Counted from the first letter of the stretch, positions 27,360-36,759 are shown. The stretch: DNA of 52,569 nucleotides from Candidatus Melainabacteria bacterium (GCA_003151275.1 PLXC01000016.1:1-52569); one strand, 5' to 3'. Numbers and translations: made by a program. Notes: generated by a model not told the origin, from the letters alone.

Positions 27360-28466
27360 GTGGGCATCAGCAAGCAAATCACTTGCGTAACGATCTGCGC
27401 TGTATCGATTATGTTGGGCTGTGCTTGGCCCGGCTTGTGTGAGAGTCCTTTTCTGGCACGTGGCATAGACGCTTTTAACAAGGGCCAATATTCAGAAGCA
27501 ATTGGAATGTTTGGAGCAGCGAAGGCTACAGAATCTGACAACCCGACACTGCATTATTACATGGCCAATTGTCTAGTCCGCCTGAATTCTAAAGCCGATG
27601 CAATCCGGGAATACAAGCTTGCCTTAGATCTCGCACCACAAGGGAAAATGACTGAGTACTGTCAGTCCGCACTTCGAGCCCTTGGTGCATTACCGCCGGT
27701 GAGTGCACCAGTCACAACTAACAAAGTTCAGGCGAATCAAGAAGATGAACAGCGACCCATCCGGTCCCGACCAAGACGTCAGGACGGAACATCACAGCAA
27801 CCGCAGGTAGTCAGCGTTTTGTGTGGTTGCCCGCTTTGTCACAGAGTGGACATGATTATGACTGACTTGCATAGCAAATATGGGGACAAGGTCGGCTTTA
27901 TCAGGACTATGCAAGATGCACAGGATGAGAAGAGTAGGGACATCTTGAGCAGGTACCCAGTGAGAAAATGTCCTACTGTTATGATGTTCGACGATCACGG
28001 GCAACTTGCTGGTACTTACTCAGGGGTAATTTCTGAAGTTGATTTGAATCGAGCCGTTGAATTGGCCGCAAAATATAGCCCGACGACCCGTTTTGAAAGC
28101 CCGTTAGATCAGCACCTTGCAGGTATTAGAAACTCGGTAGTGGGAGAGGTTGAGGCTCGCATCAGTGCCGATCAAATTAGAGTTGATGCCGAGATTAGCA
28201 AAATTCAAAATGATACTCAGGAGAAAATCGGAAACATTCCCAGGGTCAGCGGAAATAGTCGCAATCGGTCAGGCTATTGGGCTGGCGAACGCAGCCAAGA
28301 AGTGCAAGACATTCAGGATGAATCTCAGAAACAAATAAAAGCTATCCAAGATGATTTCGAAAAGAGAAAACGTGATTGGAACGCGGCAGCGGAGGAAAAA
28401 ATTCGCGCCTTGCAATCCACGCAATCAACTATCAAACCAGACCAACCTAAAGTCACTCCCCACTAA
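27360..28466 (+). CDS. Secreted TPR-thioredoxin-fold-coiled-coil protein
   Basis: 368 residues from a GTG with AGGGGAG about ten bases upstream. A signal peptide (to about residue 27) is followed by two TPR units (about 30-110), a charged linker, then a thioredoxin-like domain (about 148-238) with Cys157-Pro-Leu-Cys160 preceded by Cys155, and a cis-Pro segment KCPTVMMF (Pro205). The C-terminal 110 residues form an alternating charged coiled coil. The CPLC active site and export point to a periplasmic thiol-disulfide role attached to a scaffold; the substrate is unknown. Upstream lies the GGATCCGA array. The downstream gene is convergent. Confidence 0.75.
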   Translation: MGISKQITCVTICAVSIMLGCAWPGLCESPFLARGIDAFNKGQYSEAIGMFGAAKATESDNPTLHYYMANCLVRLNSKADAIREYKLALDLAPQGKMTEYCQSALRALGALPPVSAPVTTNKVQANQEDEQRPIRSRPRRQDGTSQQPQVVSVLCGCPLCHRVDMIMTDLHSKYGDKVGFIRTMQDAQDEKSRDILSRYPVRKCPTVMMFDDHGQLAGTYSGVISEVDLNRAVELAAKYSPTTRFESPLDQHLAGIRNSVVGEVEARISADQIRVDAEISKIQNDTQEKIGNIPRVSGNSRNRSGYWAGERSQEVQDIQDESQKQIKAIQDDFEKRKRDWNAAAEEKIRALQSTQSTIKPDQPKVTPH

Positions 28467-28477
28467 CACGCCGTTAA

Positions 28478-30100
28478 TCACCCTGGATCGCTAGTAAAGT
28501 AAATGCTAGTGATGCGAGCAAGTTTTAGCTCGCCCAAGCATTGACCATATCCCGTACCGGGAGTCCAGTTGACCGTGCCAGAAAATTCAGTATGGTGCTG
28601 ACAGCTAGGAGACTTTCCGCCAATTACATTTGCCCAACAAGTGTTTGGCTCATCTCTCAGCGGAGGCTGTTCCAAAAGCGCTGGTTTAGCTAAGCCATCC
28701 AACATTCCAGGTGTCAGACTTTCGGCATTCAGAACGCCCAACCAACCCGGTAATGTGCCTCCGCCAACTGGTGCTATCTTCATGGTTGGTTTAGTGCAAT
28801 CGGGCCCCTCGTAGTTTGGATAGATTACGTATCTCAAGAAGGACTGAGGACCCTGTTGCATTTGTACGGATTCCAAAAGAGTTTGCAATTCTGCCATCGA
28901 GAAATCGGGATCGATTTCTTGCACGCGTTGAACCATTTTAAGCAACGGTGTATTGTGATCGCCAGGCATCATCGTGTACAGCATCCATGCATTTGCCGCT
29001 TTGTATTCGTTCGCGAGTGAAGCATAGCCATTAAGCTTGCCACCAATGCCATTTGGTGGTGGTGCCGGCGGTGGTGGACGCAGATTGCGTTCATGTATAC
29101 CCCAAACTGTTTCTCCTGGAGTTGTTCCGTAGCCTATTTCTTTCACAAGTTGCCACTGTCCGCTCTTGTCTTTGTCCAGATACCATTTGGAAAGATTCTG
29201 AAAGATTATCGTCATGTAAGCGTGAGGAATCGCCAGACCCCATTGTCGCTGCGGATTGGCTTGGGCGCAGGCGCTCGCCGTTAAGGAAGTGCCACCCTCC
29301 GAGACTAGTCCCGATTCCTGAAACGCATTTGGAACCGGATTAGTGGCACCAATTGGCCCGGTTAGATTTCGACTGAAGGTAGTTTGCGAAACGAGATGCG
29401 GCATTTCGCCAATATGAAACGATGGAAAAGAAAAGTCTTTAGCATTTGCGGTCATCGCAGTGTAACCTCGAAAATAAGTCTTCCCTCCTCTCTGCACATC
29501 GTTCACCTGCGTACCACGAGGAAGTTGCCGAGTGTTGTAATATAGATTGCTCTCACTACCACGATCCATCATCGCCGTTGCCCATGAGGACTCAGTTGGC
29601 GAATCCGCAACAACAGCATTTTCTCCAAGTAGTTTGGTTGGGCTGTTGGCTGAAATGGAATTGAAGTAGCCCGCAAAACTTCTTTTGTTTTGGAGCACGC
29701 TAGCAAGTGCATTATTAGTATTTTGGGTTGCCTGATACGCATTGTCTGCATTTGCTAACGCCGAATTACTGGCTTGTTGATCATTTAGCATTTCCTGCTG
29801 ATTGGCGTTTATGAGAAATGCTTTGCCCCAGATCCTGCTGATATTGCTGATGCTAACTTGTCCATTGCTGTTGGCTACATCATCAAATCCAGCTGGTGTG
29901 GGAACTTCCAAATCAGTCGCGTGCTTACTTACATTGAGAACTGCCGTGTCAACGGCATTTCGTACTTCGCGCGAACCACCCATTACCAGCATCAGTTGGA
30001 AGGCGCCCCAGATTAAGGCTATCAACGCGAAAGCACAAATTATTATGACGATAAAGCCAGCGCCCTTAGCATTGCGAGTGCGCGAATAAGACTTGATCAT
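28478..30100 (-). CDS. TadG-like pilus/secretion-associated protein
   Basis: 540 residues. A basic N-terminus leads to one transmembrane helix (about 14-38, GFIVIIICAFALIALIWGAFQLMLV) and then SREVRNAVDTAVLNVSKHAT, the post-helix segment of Tad-like N-terminal domains. The exported remainder is rich in Asn/Gln/Ala (NSALANADNAYQATQNTNNALAS) and then Pro/Gly, with several Cys near the C-terminus (CWANVIG, CQHH, CLGE). It probably is an envelope minor pilin-like protein. The gene follows the kinase-LRR gene by 21 bases on the same strand, suggesting co-transcription with the two kinase genes. Confidence 0.68.
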   Translation of the reverse strand: MIKSYSRTRNAKGAGFIVIIICAFALIALIWGAFQLMLVMGGSREVRNAVDTAVLNVSKHATDLEVPTPAGFDDVANSNGQVSISNISRIWGKAFLINANQQEMLNDQQASNSALANADNAYQATQNTNNALASVLQNKRSFAGYFNSISANSPTKLLGENAVVADSPTESSWATAMMDRGSESNLYYNTRQLPRGTQVNDVQRGGKTYFRGYTAMTANAKDFSFPSFHIGEMPHLVSQTTFSRNLTGPIGATNPVPNAFQESGLVSEGGTSLTASACAQANPQRQWGLAIPHAYMTIIFQNLSKWYLDKDKSGQWQLVKEIGYGTTPGETVWGIHERNLRPPPPAPPPNGIGGKLNGYASLANEYKAANAWMLYTMMPGDHNTPLLKMVQRVQEIDPDFSMAELQTLLESVQMQQGPQSFLRYVIYPNYEGPDCTKPTMKIAPVGGGTLPGWLGVLNAESLTPGMLDGLAKPALLEQPPLRDEPNTCWANVIGGKSPSCQHHTEFSGTVNWTPGTGYGQCLGELKLARITSIYFTSDPG

Positions 30101-30121
30101 TGGTGAGGCCTCGGCGAGTTT

Positions 30122-32287
30122 CTAAATGCTTTTGCCGAGATTTTTCGGTAAGATCAGACCGGCATCAGATTTTTCCGTTCTTGGATTTACTTCGATCTTG
30201 AGCTGCGGTTTGCGCTTCATTATCTCGTATGGGGTATATCCTGCGTTGCAGCTTCCACACCACATTCTCTCCAGTTTCTTCAATTCGCCTAGTTGTCTGA
30301 TGCCATTCGCAGTGATGTTTGTTGCGGAGACGTCTAAGCTTTTGAGATTTTTCAGCTTCAAAATATCTGGCACACTATTGTCACCAATTTTATTGCCGGC
30401 TAAGTAAAGCGTCCATATAGATGGGTTCTCTTTGCATAGTGTGGCTAGCCCAACTTTATCAACAAGTGTGTCTGACAAATCCAGGCTGTGTAGATTCTTT
30501 ATTGAGCCCAGTGCGCTCATACCTTTTGACGTAACTTTAGTGTGAGCGAGATTGATGCCAAATACTGGACCAAATTTCGTTAACTCCTCGAGTCCCTGAT
30601 CTGAAATGCCGGAGTTTTCTAAATTCAATTCGATGAGGTTGTGTTTACCCCCGAAAAGATGAAAATCGGATCCTGTCAGGTTTTTATTAAACGACAGGTC
30701 GAGACTAGCGAGCTTGGGAAGGTCCAATATGGGCTGTAAGAAACCATCTTGAATGTAATTGTGGTCGAGTCGAAGAATCGAGATGTTTTTCAGCTTGCTC
30801 AGATATTTGAGACCCGGTCCAGTAATATTGTTGTTTTGAAGATCAAGACGCTGGCAGGTGGTTGCTTGATCCAAAACTTGTAGGTCTGGATCTTCTATGT
30901 CATGACTGCCTAACTTTAAATGGTCGTGACCATTATTACTGGCTAGATAACTGGTGATGAATGCTTTGCCGCCAAGTATAGTTGGTTCATTGAGCATGCT
31001 GTTCTTTTCGGACTCAGCCATGAGCTGGGCTTCTGTTAAGGGTTTAGGAGCTCCACTGTTGCTGTCTTTTGCTGCGCTGTTTTTGCCAGGGACTTCTTGA
31101 CCGTTGCTATTCTGTCCGCTGCTTTCTGCAACAGTATTCTTAGTGCCACCGGTAATACCATTGCGATTTGCCGAACTAATTCGTGGAGAAATGGAGTTGA
31201 CAATAAACGAGGTTGCGATAGCCAGAGCTAATACTACTAGGGACCCTAATGAGATTATCAGCGGGAGCGGGCTGCGCTTACTTGCTGCATTGTCATTTTT
31301 GGAACTAACACTTCGACCAAGCTTGAAACTCTGCAAATCCGCTTCCAACTCTTCTGCGGATTGATATCGTTCGGCTGGTTTCTTTTCCAACAATTTTTTC
31401 ACTATGCGTTCCAATTCATTTGGAAAGGAAGTGCCTAGTGAAGCTTCTTTTAGTGTTGGCGGCTCCTGGTTGGCGTGACTGATCATAATGTTGAAGACAT
31501 TGTCGGACATGAACGGCGGTGTGCCACTAAGACATTCAAACATCACGCAACCGAGAGAGTAGAGATCAGATCTCTTTTCTATATTTGATCCAAGTGCCTG
31601 CTCCGGACTCATGTATGGTGGGCTGCCCATCGTCTCGCCGGTGCGTGTCAATTGCTTGTTCTTCGAGTCACCATCTTCGATGATTTTGGCCACACCAAAA
31701 TCGAGGATTTTAATTTGTGGAGGCGTGGAAGCATTTGAAACAACCATCAAATTGCTTGGTTTTATATCGCGATGAAGCACTCCGCGTTCATGGGCATGGG
31801 TAAGACCATGACATATTTGAATCAACGCTTCCACGACAAAGGTCGGACTTAAGGCACTTTGTGATTCAATCATTTGGGCAAGCGTCTGGCCGACTTCAAA
31901 GTCCATCACCATATATGGTTGTCCGTGTTCTGAAAGTGCGAAATCGAGAACAACGGTAATGTTTTGATGGGAGAGGGTGCTGCCTGCCTTACCCTCGCGT
32001 TGAAAACGCATCAAGGCTTTGTCCGAAATCATGTGAGAGTGAAGCATTTTGACGGCAACAGGACGGTTAAGAATAATCTGTCGCGCTTTGTAGATAACGC
32101 CCATGCCACCAGAGCCAATCAATTCAATAAATTCATACTTGCCGTCTAGAACGAACCCAGGCAAGCACTGATTTAGCGACGTGCCGTCCACCGGACAATT
32201 GGTTTGTGTCGCACTGACAGCTAGACCACAGGTAGGGCACTTGTTGGTAAGCCCTTGAGTTTTTTGTTGCAAAGCATCGTCTTCCAC
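30122..32287 (-). CDS. Transmembrane serine/threonine protein kinase with leucine-rich repeats
   Basis: 721 residues. An N-terminal zinc-ribbon-like segment (CPTCG...CPVDG, 17-35) precedes a complete Hanks-type kinase domain (51-325): Gly loop GSGGMGVIY, Lys80 in VAVK, catalytic His172-Arg-Asp174, DFG at 196, and SPPYMSPEQ activation/APE region. A transmembrane helix follows (about 345-370), then a Ser/Asn-rich linker and about nine leucine-rich repeats (about 465-690; for example LQVLDQATTCQRLDLQNNNI). The kinase is cytoplasmic and the repeats are exported, so it can couple an outside ligand to inside phosphorylation. It lies between the pseudokinase gene (75-base gap) and the TadG-like gene (21-base gap). 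Confidence 0.93.
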   Translation of the reverse strand: MEDDALQQKTQGLTNKCPTCGLAVSATQTNCPVDGTSLNQCLPGFVLDGKYEFIELIGSGGMGVIYKARQIILNRPVAVKMLHSHMISDKALMRFQREGKAGSTLSHQNITVVLDFALSEHGQPYMVMDFEVGQTLAQMIESQSALSPTFVVEALIQICHGLTHAHERGVLHRDIKPSNLMVVSNASTPPQIKILDFGVAKIIEDGDSKNKQLTRTGETMGSPPYMSPEQALGSNIEKRSDLYSLGCVMFECLSGTPPFMSDNVFNIMISHANQEPPTLKEASLGTSFPNELERIVKKLLEKKPAERYQSAEELEADLQSFKLGRSVSSKNDNAASKRSPLPLIISLGSLVVLALAIATSFIVNSISPRISSANRNGITGGTKNTVAESSGQNSNGQEVPGKNSAAKDSNSGAPKPLTEAQLMAESEKNSMLNEPTILGGKAFITSYLASNNGHDHLKLGSHDIEDPDLQVLDQATTCQRLDLQNNNITGPGLKYLSKLKNISILRLDHNYIQDGFLQPILDLPKLASLDLSFNKNLTGSDFHLFGGKHNLIELNLENSGISDQGLEELTKFGPVFGINLAHTKVTSKGMSALGSIKNLHSLDLSDTLVDKVGLATLCKENPSIWTLYLAGNKIGDNSVPDILKLKNLKSLDVSATNITANGIRQLGELKKLERMWCGSCNAGYTPYEIMKRKPQLKIEVNPRTEKSDAGLILPKNLGKSI

Positions 32288-32362
32288 GACCGTGCTCCGT
32301 TCGAAACGTTCTTTTGTCCTTCAGTTTTAATTCCCGGTTCCACGCGTTTCAGACAGCTCTCT

Positions 32363-33565
32363 TTAGTGAACCGCCAACGATCCATGAAACGCTAAATAGG
32401 CAAGCATTAAGAATGCCACTATAAGTAGTACCACCTGCAAGCCGAAAACAGATTTTTCGGTTGACTCAAAGTGTCCTGGCTCGATCGATTCAAAGAGTCC
32501 AAGCCGTTCTATTTGGACTTTTGTCTGACTGAGAGCTGCTCCTAACTCGTCCAAGTTCCTAAATCTCTGGTCCGATTTTGGAGCTATGCATTTGAACAAT
32601 ACCTCGTCTATACTGGCGGCCTCTCTCAAGTCCGGACGAACTTTGACTAAGGCAGGCGCGTTTATACGAGAATGTGTTTTGTCACTGTGGCCGAATTGTT
32701 CAACTGAGCCGGTGAGCATCTCAAAGAGAATTACTCCAAGCGTATAAATCATTGAGCGCTCATCCGGAGGCAGTCCACTACACTCTTCTGGGCTGCAGTA
32801 AAGTGAATGTTGTCCTTTGGCAATTGTTTCAACCGGGTGCGGTCCAAGCATCTTCATGATGCCGAAGTCCAGCAAGCGAGCTTGTTCGCTGCCATTTTGA
32901 TGATCAGCAATGATAATGTTACTAGTCTTGAGATTAATGTGGTTTACGCCTTGACTGTGAGCATATCTGAGCGCGTCGCAGAGCGCTTCAATCACGTTGA
33001 TCGCTCGAAGCGGCGCAATCGGCGATTCTCGTCCGATCAGTTGAGAAAGCGGTGTACCGCTTGCCCACTCCATGATCAAGAGAGGATTGTCATCGTTATC
33101 GCAATTCAATTCGATGGTGCGAACTATGTTTGGATGATCGAGACGAGAAGCTATGAGCGCAGCCCGGTTGGTGCGAAGTAGTGAAAACTGATCGAACCCG
33201 TTGAGAGCATTCGAGATTTTTACAGCGACATATGTGTTCAAAAGTTGGTGTCGAGCTTTGTAGACGCAACTTGTTTCGCTTGCACAAATAAATTCTTCGA
33301 GAATAAAATGGCCAGCTACGATCAAGCCCACCCGCGGATCTTGCAACGTAAGCAAGGAGGAGGGAAGGCCTTGCAGACAGGCGTGGTTCCCTACGAAATA
33401 CTGCCCACAAATTATGCACAGGTCCGAATCCTGTTCCGATTTTACGACCGGCAATTCTTTGAGGAGCATGCTTTCTTCTCCGGAATGCTCCACCTTGTGC
33501 ATGCTGTGCGTGTGTTTCATAGTAGGTATCCAATAACCGTTTAACGCTCTACTGGCAGGCGCCAC
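32363..33565 (-). CDS. Kinase-fold protein, probable pseudokinase, with C-terminal membrane anchor
   Basis: 400 residues from a GTG; an ATG at residue 16 is an alternative start. A Cys pair segment (CIICGQ, 50-53) resembles the zinc ribbon of the neighbouring kinase. The kinase fold (about 86-355) keeps Lys116 (VAVK), a Glu helix and D233-F-G. The glycine loop is lost (CASETSCVY), and the catalytic loop reads His209-Ile-Asn211-Leu-Lys-Thr-Ser-Asn, so the catalytic Asp is Asn. It should bind nucleotide at most and not transfer phosphate efficiently. A single transmembrane helix is at about 377-395 with almost nothing outside. It probably acts as an allosteric partner or substrate of the active kinase encoded 75 bases downstream. 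Confidence 0.85.
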   Translation of the reverse strand: MAPASRALNGYWIPTMKHTHSMHKVEHSGEESMLLKELPVVKSEQDSDLCIICGQYFVGNHACLQGLPSSLLTLQDPRVGLIVAGHFILEEFICASETSCVYKARHQLLNTYVAVKISNALNGFDQFSLLRTNRAALIASRLDHPNIVRTIELNCDNDDNPLLIMEWASGTPLSQLIGRESPIAPLRAINVIEALCDALRYAHSQGVNHINLKTSNIIIADHQNGSEQARLLDFGIMKMLGPHPVETIAKGQHSLYCSPEECSGLPPDERSMIYTLGVILFEMLTGSVEQFGHSDKTHSRINAPALVKVRPDLREAASIDEVLFKCIAPKSDQRFRNLDELGAALSQTKVQIERLGLFESIEPGHFESTEKSVFGLQVVLLIVAFLMLAYLAFHGSLAVH

Positions 33566-33711
33566 TTCTTTTCTCTTGTCTTAGGGCGTGAGAAGCGTTT
33601 GATTTGTTTCATTCAGGGGAACGAATAAATATAGAAATTGCAGACAGTCGGTAAGCCCGCTAATATGAGAAAATATGACAAGACTGTGGGCTGCAGGCTA
33701 TGGAGTATTGA

Positions 33712-34200
33712 ATGGCTGAGTTGAGACGAAAACGTCAAAAAGGGCAATCGATAGTCGAACTGGCTGTCGGGCTCATCGCTTTAATTCCCATTGTCCTCGT
33801 TGTCTTCGACTTGGCGGTCATTGTCATTGGCGTTCAGCTCAATGATTCAACCTGCAGAGAAGCGGCGCGCGTTGCTGCCAGTGGCAAGCCCAGTGACCAA
33901 GCTGCACGCGCTGCCGCTGTTGTCGCTAGAGCCAACCAGAGAAGTGCCGGCATGCTTTCCAATTTTATCGTTGTCGCCGGTTACCCGCAAAGTACAGTCA
34001 CGCAAGCCCAGGCTGATGCACCGCCATATGTGCCATACGGTGGGGCTCTCAACGGCACAGTGACCGTTCAAACCGAAGTGGATATTAAGCCTTTCGTTGT
34101 CCAGGCTGCGTATAGCGGAAAATCGCCTTTGACGTTTAGGTCTCAGCAAAGCTTTCCAATCACATATGTCGTACCAAACGTCGCGGTACCATTTCCTTAG
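33712..34200 (+). CDS. TadE-like pilus assembly protein
   Basis: 162 residues. A basic N-terminus (ELRRKRQKGQS) is followed by the TadE signature IVELAVGLIALIPIVLVVFDLAVIVIG, including the conserved Glu and the single transmembrane helix (15-41), then NDSTCREAARVAASG, typical of TadE/TadF. The remaining 110 residues are exported. It is expected to be a minor pseudopilin of a Tad/Flp-type system or a standalone surface protein. GGAG stands seven bases before the ATG. It is divergent from the pseudokinase gene across 146 bases and convergent with rplA. Confidence 0.85.
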   Translation: MAELRRKRQKGQSIVELAVGLIALIPIVLVVFDLAVIVIGVQLNDSTCREAARVAASGKPSDQAARAAAVVARANQRSAGMLSNFIVVAGYPQSTVTQAQADAPPYVPYGGALNGTVTVQTEVDIKPFVVQAAYSGKSPLTFRSQQSFPITYVVPNVAVPFP

Positions 34201-34237
34201 GGCTCAGCTTCGGCTTGTTGGTTAAGCAACAGCTCTG

Positions 34238-34265
34238 AAATTTTTACCGATATCGGTAAAAATTT
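34238..34265. repeat. Perfect 28-bp palindrome, TACCGATATCGGTA family
   Basis: It lies 37 bases past the TadE stop, between convergent genes. On the plus strand the arm AAAAA continues into TTTTT, so the RNA hairpin is followed by five U residues and resembles an intrinsic terminator. Confidence 0.9.
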
Positions 34266-34339
34266 TTGCGGTAGCATGCTCACTCTCGAGGTCTAAACCG
34301 CTCAAAATAAGCAAAGAGTTGCCAAGCATTTCTGCTGAG

Positions 34340-34363
34340 ATTTTAACCGATAACGGTAAAAAT
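34340..34363. repeat. Imperfect TACCGATAACGGTA hairpin
   Basis: ATTTTAACCGATAACGGTAAAAAT, a degenerate family member, lies about 75 bases from the perfect copy and 70 bases past the rplA stop. The pair could end transcription from each side of the convergent junction. Confidence 0.8.
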
Positions 34364-34432
34364 GATGCGGCAGGGTGCCATCTTCCAGAGTTTTCTGTCA
34401 CTCTTGGAAACGGTTTACTGACGCACTTGCCT

Positions 34433-35158
34433 TTAGGCGTGCAGATACTTGGTCAAATCTTGCAACTTGCTCACATCAAGCTTTAAACCAGGTCCCATCG
34501 TGGAACTGAGGAAGACGGCTTTCATGTAGGTGCCTTTGACTGTCGCGGGTTTGACCTTGTTGATTTGGTCCACAACCGCAGCCAAGTTTTTCAGCAGTCT
34601 GTCATCTTCGAATGACAATTTGCCGATCGCCATTTGCACAAGTCCGCCGTCCTTCTCTGTACGGAAGGACACTTTTCCAGCTTTCAGCTCTTTGATTGTC
34701 TTGCCCACATCAAATGTGACTGTGCCGTCTTTTGGGTTGGGCATCAGGCCGCGTGGCCCGAGCATTTTACCCATCTTAGACAGCATTGCCATGGCGTCTG
34801 GCGTTGCCACCAATTTGTCGAAGTCAAGAAAACCTTCGCCTATTTTTGCCACGAGGTCTTCGGCGCCGACTACATCAGCTCCTGCAGCGGTTGCTTCAGC
34901 AAGTTTCTCGCCTTTGGCAACGACGGCAACTCTGACTTCCTTGCCTGTGCCACCGGGCAGATTGACGGTCGATCTGATTTGTTGATCATTCTGCTTAGGG
35001 TTAACGCCCAGGCGGAAATGAACTTCGACAGTTTCGTCAAACTTCACTGCAGCCTTCGTTCCCTTGAGCAGCGTGATCGCTTCTTCGGCAGAAAGTGGCG
35101 TGCGGTTTTCTTCTCTGACCTTTTGAAGCGTTGTTTGACGCTTAGTAGCTTTAGCCAT
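34433..35158 (-). CDS. rplA: Ribosomal protein L1
   Basis: 241 residues, normal length. It binds 23S rRNA at the L1 stalk and takes part in E-site tRNA release. Typical segments are [52 protein letters not shown] and [12 protein letters not shown]. The ATG has AAGGAA nine bases upstream. It is the last gene of the secE-nusG-rplK-rplA run; rplJ and rplL do not follow, and the next gene is convergent. Confidence 0.98.
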   Translation of the reverse strand: MAKATKRQTTLQKVREENRTPLSAEEAITLLKGTKAAVKFDETVEVHFRLGVNPKQNDQQIRSTVNLPGGTGKEVRVAVVAKGEKLAEATAAGADVVGAEDLVAKIGEGFLDFDKLVATPDAMAMLSKMGKMLGPRGLMPNPKDGTVTFDVGKTIKELKAGKVSFRTEKDGGLVQMAIGKLSFEDDRLLKNLAAVVDQINKVKPATVKGTYMKAVFLSSTMGPGLKLDVSKLQDLTKYLHA

Positions 35159-35183
35159 TTTCGAAATTCCTTCGTGCTCAGTT

Positions 35184-35606
35184 CTAGTCTTGTACTGTCA
35201 GTCCCATGTTGCGGGCGGTTCCTGCAACCATCTTTTCCGCTGCCTCAAGAGTGGTAGCGTTCAGATCGGGCATTTTTATTTTGGCGATTTCAGTAATTTT
35301 TGCTTTGCTGATTGTTCCGACTTTCGTCTTATTCGGCGTAGCGGAGCCCTTTTCGACGCCCGCTGCTTTCTTTAATAGTTCAGATGCAGGAGGTGTCTTA
35401 AGGATGAAGTCGAAAGATCTGTCTTCGTAGACTGTGATTTCAACTGGGATAACCGTTCCAGCTTTGTCTTGAGTCTTGGCGTTGTACTCTTTGCAGAATT
35501 GCATGATGTTTACGCCATGCTGACCAAGCGCAGGACCGATGGGCGGTGCGGGATTGGCCTTTCCGGCCTGTATTTGCAATTTAACTTTGCCAACAACCTT
35601 TTTCAC
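35184..35606 (-). CDS. rplK: Ribosomal protein L11
   Basis: 140 residues. It binds the GTPase-associated region of 23S rRNA. The family signature [37 protein letters not shown] is at the N-terminus, and the C-terminal RNA-binding part has the signature [26 protein letters not shown]. The start is GTG with AGGA about ten bases upstream. It sits 25 bases before rplA and 69 bases after nusG. Confidence 0.98.
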   Translation of the reverse strand: MKKVVGKVKLQIQAGKANPAPPIGPALGQHGVNIMQFCKEYNAKTQDKAGTVIPVEITVYEDRSFDFILKTPPASELLKKAAGVEKGSATPNKTKVGTISKAKITEIAKIKMPDLNATTLEAAEKMVAGTARNMGLTVQD

Positions 35607-35675
35607 GGTGCTTGAGTCCTATAGATATGCGGAACTTATGATCTTATGGTAGTTTCGGGCTAGCGTCCACCACGT

Positions 35676-36236
35676 TTACACTTTTATAACCTGGTTGAAT
35701 TCTAGTTCTACAGGTGTAGCCCGTCCGAAGATGATTACTGAAGCCTTGATCCGCTCCCGTTCCATGTTCACTTCTGTAACTTCGCCTGTAAAGTCAGCGA
35801 AAGGTCCGCCAGTAATTCTGACGTAATCGCCGACCTTGACATCGATAACTGCTTGCTTCTTGCCTTTGATTCCAGAAACTGCCATTTGCCGTCTGAGAAT
35901 CTTGCGAATTTCTGAGTCTTGAACTGGAATTGGCTTCTTACCTGCGCCCACGTATTTTGTTACGCCAGGTGCTTCTCTTACTACACGCCATGAATCGTCG
36001 TCCAGAATCATTTCAACGAAGACGTAGCCTGGATATTCGCGTTCTTTCTTTTCAACACGCTTACCATCTTTGACTTTGGTCACCATCTTCTCAGGAACGA
36101 TGACGCCGAAGATTCTATCTTGAGCGCCCATGGTGACAATGCGCTTTTCGATGTGTTCTTTGACCTTATTTTCATGACCAGAAGCCGTCTGCACAGCGTA
36201 CCAGCGCCGTTGCCCATCAGTTTTGATAAAAGCCAT
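35676..36236 (-). CDS. nusG: Transcription termination/antitermination factor NusG
   Basis: 186 residues from the ATG at 36236. A 16-residue longer frame begins at 36284, but the NGN domain starts at RRWYAVQTASGHE, so the shorter start fits. The NGN domain has YPGYVFVEM and TKYVGAG; the C-terminal KOW domain reads VGDYVRITGGPFADFTGEVTEVN. It couples RNA polymerase to ribosomes and Rho. It lies between secE and rplK in the standard order. Confidence 0.97.
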   Translation of the reverse strand: MAFIKTDGQRRWYAVQTASGHENKVKEHIEKRIVTMGAQDRIFGVIVPEKMVTKVKDGKRVEKKEREYPGYVFVEMILDDDSWRVVREAPGVTKYVGAGKKPIPVQDSEIRKILRRQMAVSGIKGKKQAVIDVKVGDYVRITGGPFADFTGEVTEVNMERERIKASVIIFGRATPVELEFNQVIKV

Positions 36237-36297
36237 TTTCGTGTCTATGTCCTTAACCCTCTTTATCGCGCTTCGCCTGTACAAGTAGATGTACGGC

Positions 36298-36759
36298 TTA
36301 TCTGCTGCCTATACCACCACCGTGTAATCGTGCAAAGTGTTCTAGTGGACCAAAGACGATATTGCCAAGGACCCAATCGAAACCGAGCACCATCAAGGTG
36401 ATCACTGCTACCAAAAAGAGAACACTCCAGGTTTCTCTTACGACTTGCCGAAATTCCGGCCAACTAATTTTTCGAAATTCAACTATTACTTCATGTACGA
36501 ACTGACGCGCCTCACCGAGCGGACCTTGTTTCTTCTCAGTCTTCGCTTTTTTAGGTTTATCCGACTTGCCACCGCTGCCAGATCCGCCACTTGAGCCACT
36601 ACCACCGGATCCGCTGCCGCCGTCGGCAGGCGGTTTGATTGAAGGAGGTTGTGCAGGCGTGGTATTGATCTCTGTGGCCGGGTCATTGACGACGACCTTC
36701 GGTTTCGTCGGATCTTTGCCTTGACCGGTTGGAGATTCCTTATTTCGCTTGATCGCCAT
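36298..36759 (-). CDS. secE: Preprotein translocase subunit SecE with long low-complexity N-terminus
   Basis: 153 residues, long for a single-helix SecE. Residues about 85-150 are the SecE domain: an amphipathic helix FVHEVIVEFRKISWPEFRQV followed by a single transmembrane helix. Residues 1-80 are disordered: Pro/Thr/Lys-rich and then a Gly/Ser linker (about 47-66) and a Lys-rich block. It stabilises SecY in the inner membrane. The order is tRNA-Trp, secE, nusG. A diverged mosaic repeat lies upstream. Confidence 0.95.
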   Translation of the reverse strand: MAIKRNKESPTGQGKDPTKPKVVVNDPATEINTTPAQPPSIKPPADGGSGSGGSGSSGGSGSGGKSDKPKKAKTEKKQGPLGEARQFVHEVIVEFRKISWPEFRQVVRETWSVLFLVAVITLMVLGFDWVLGNIVFGPLEHFARLHGGGIGSR

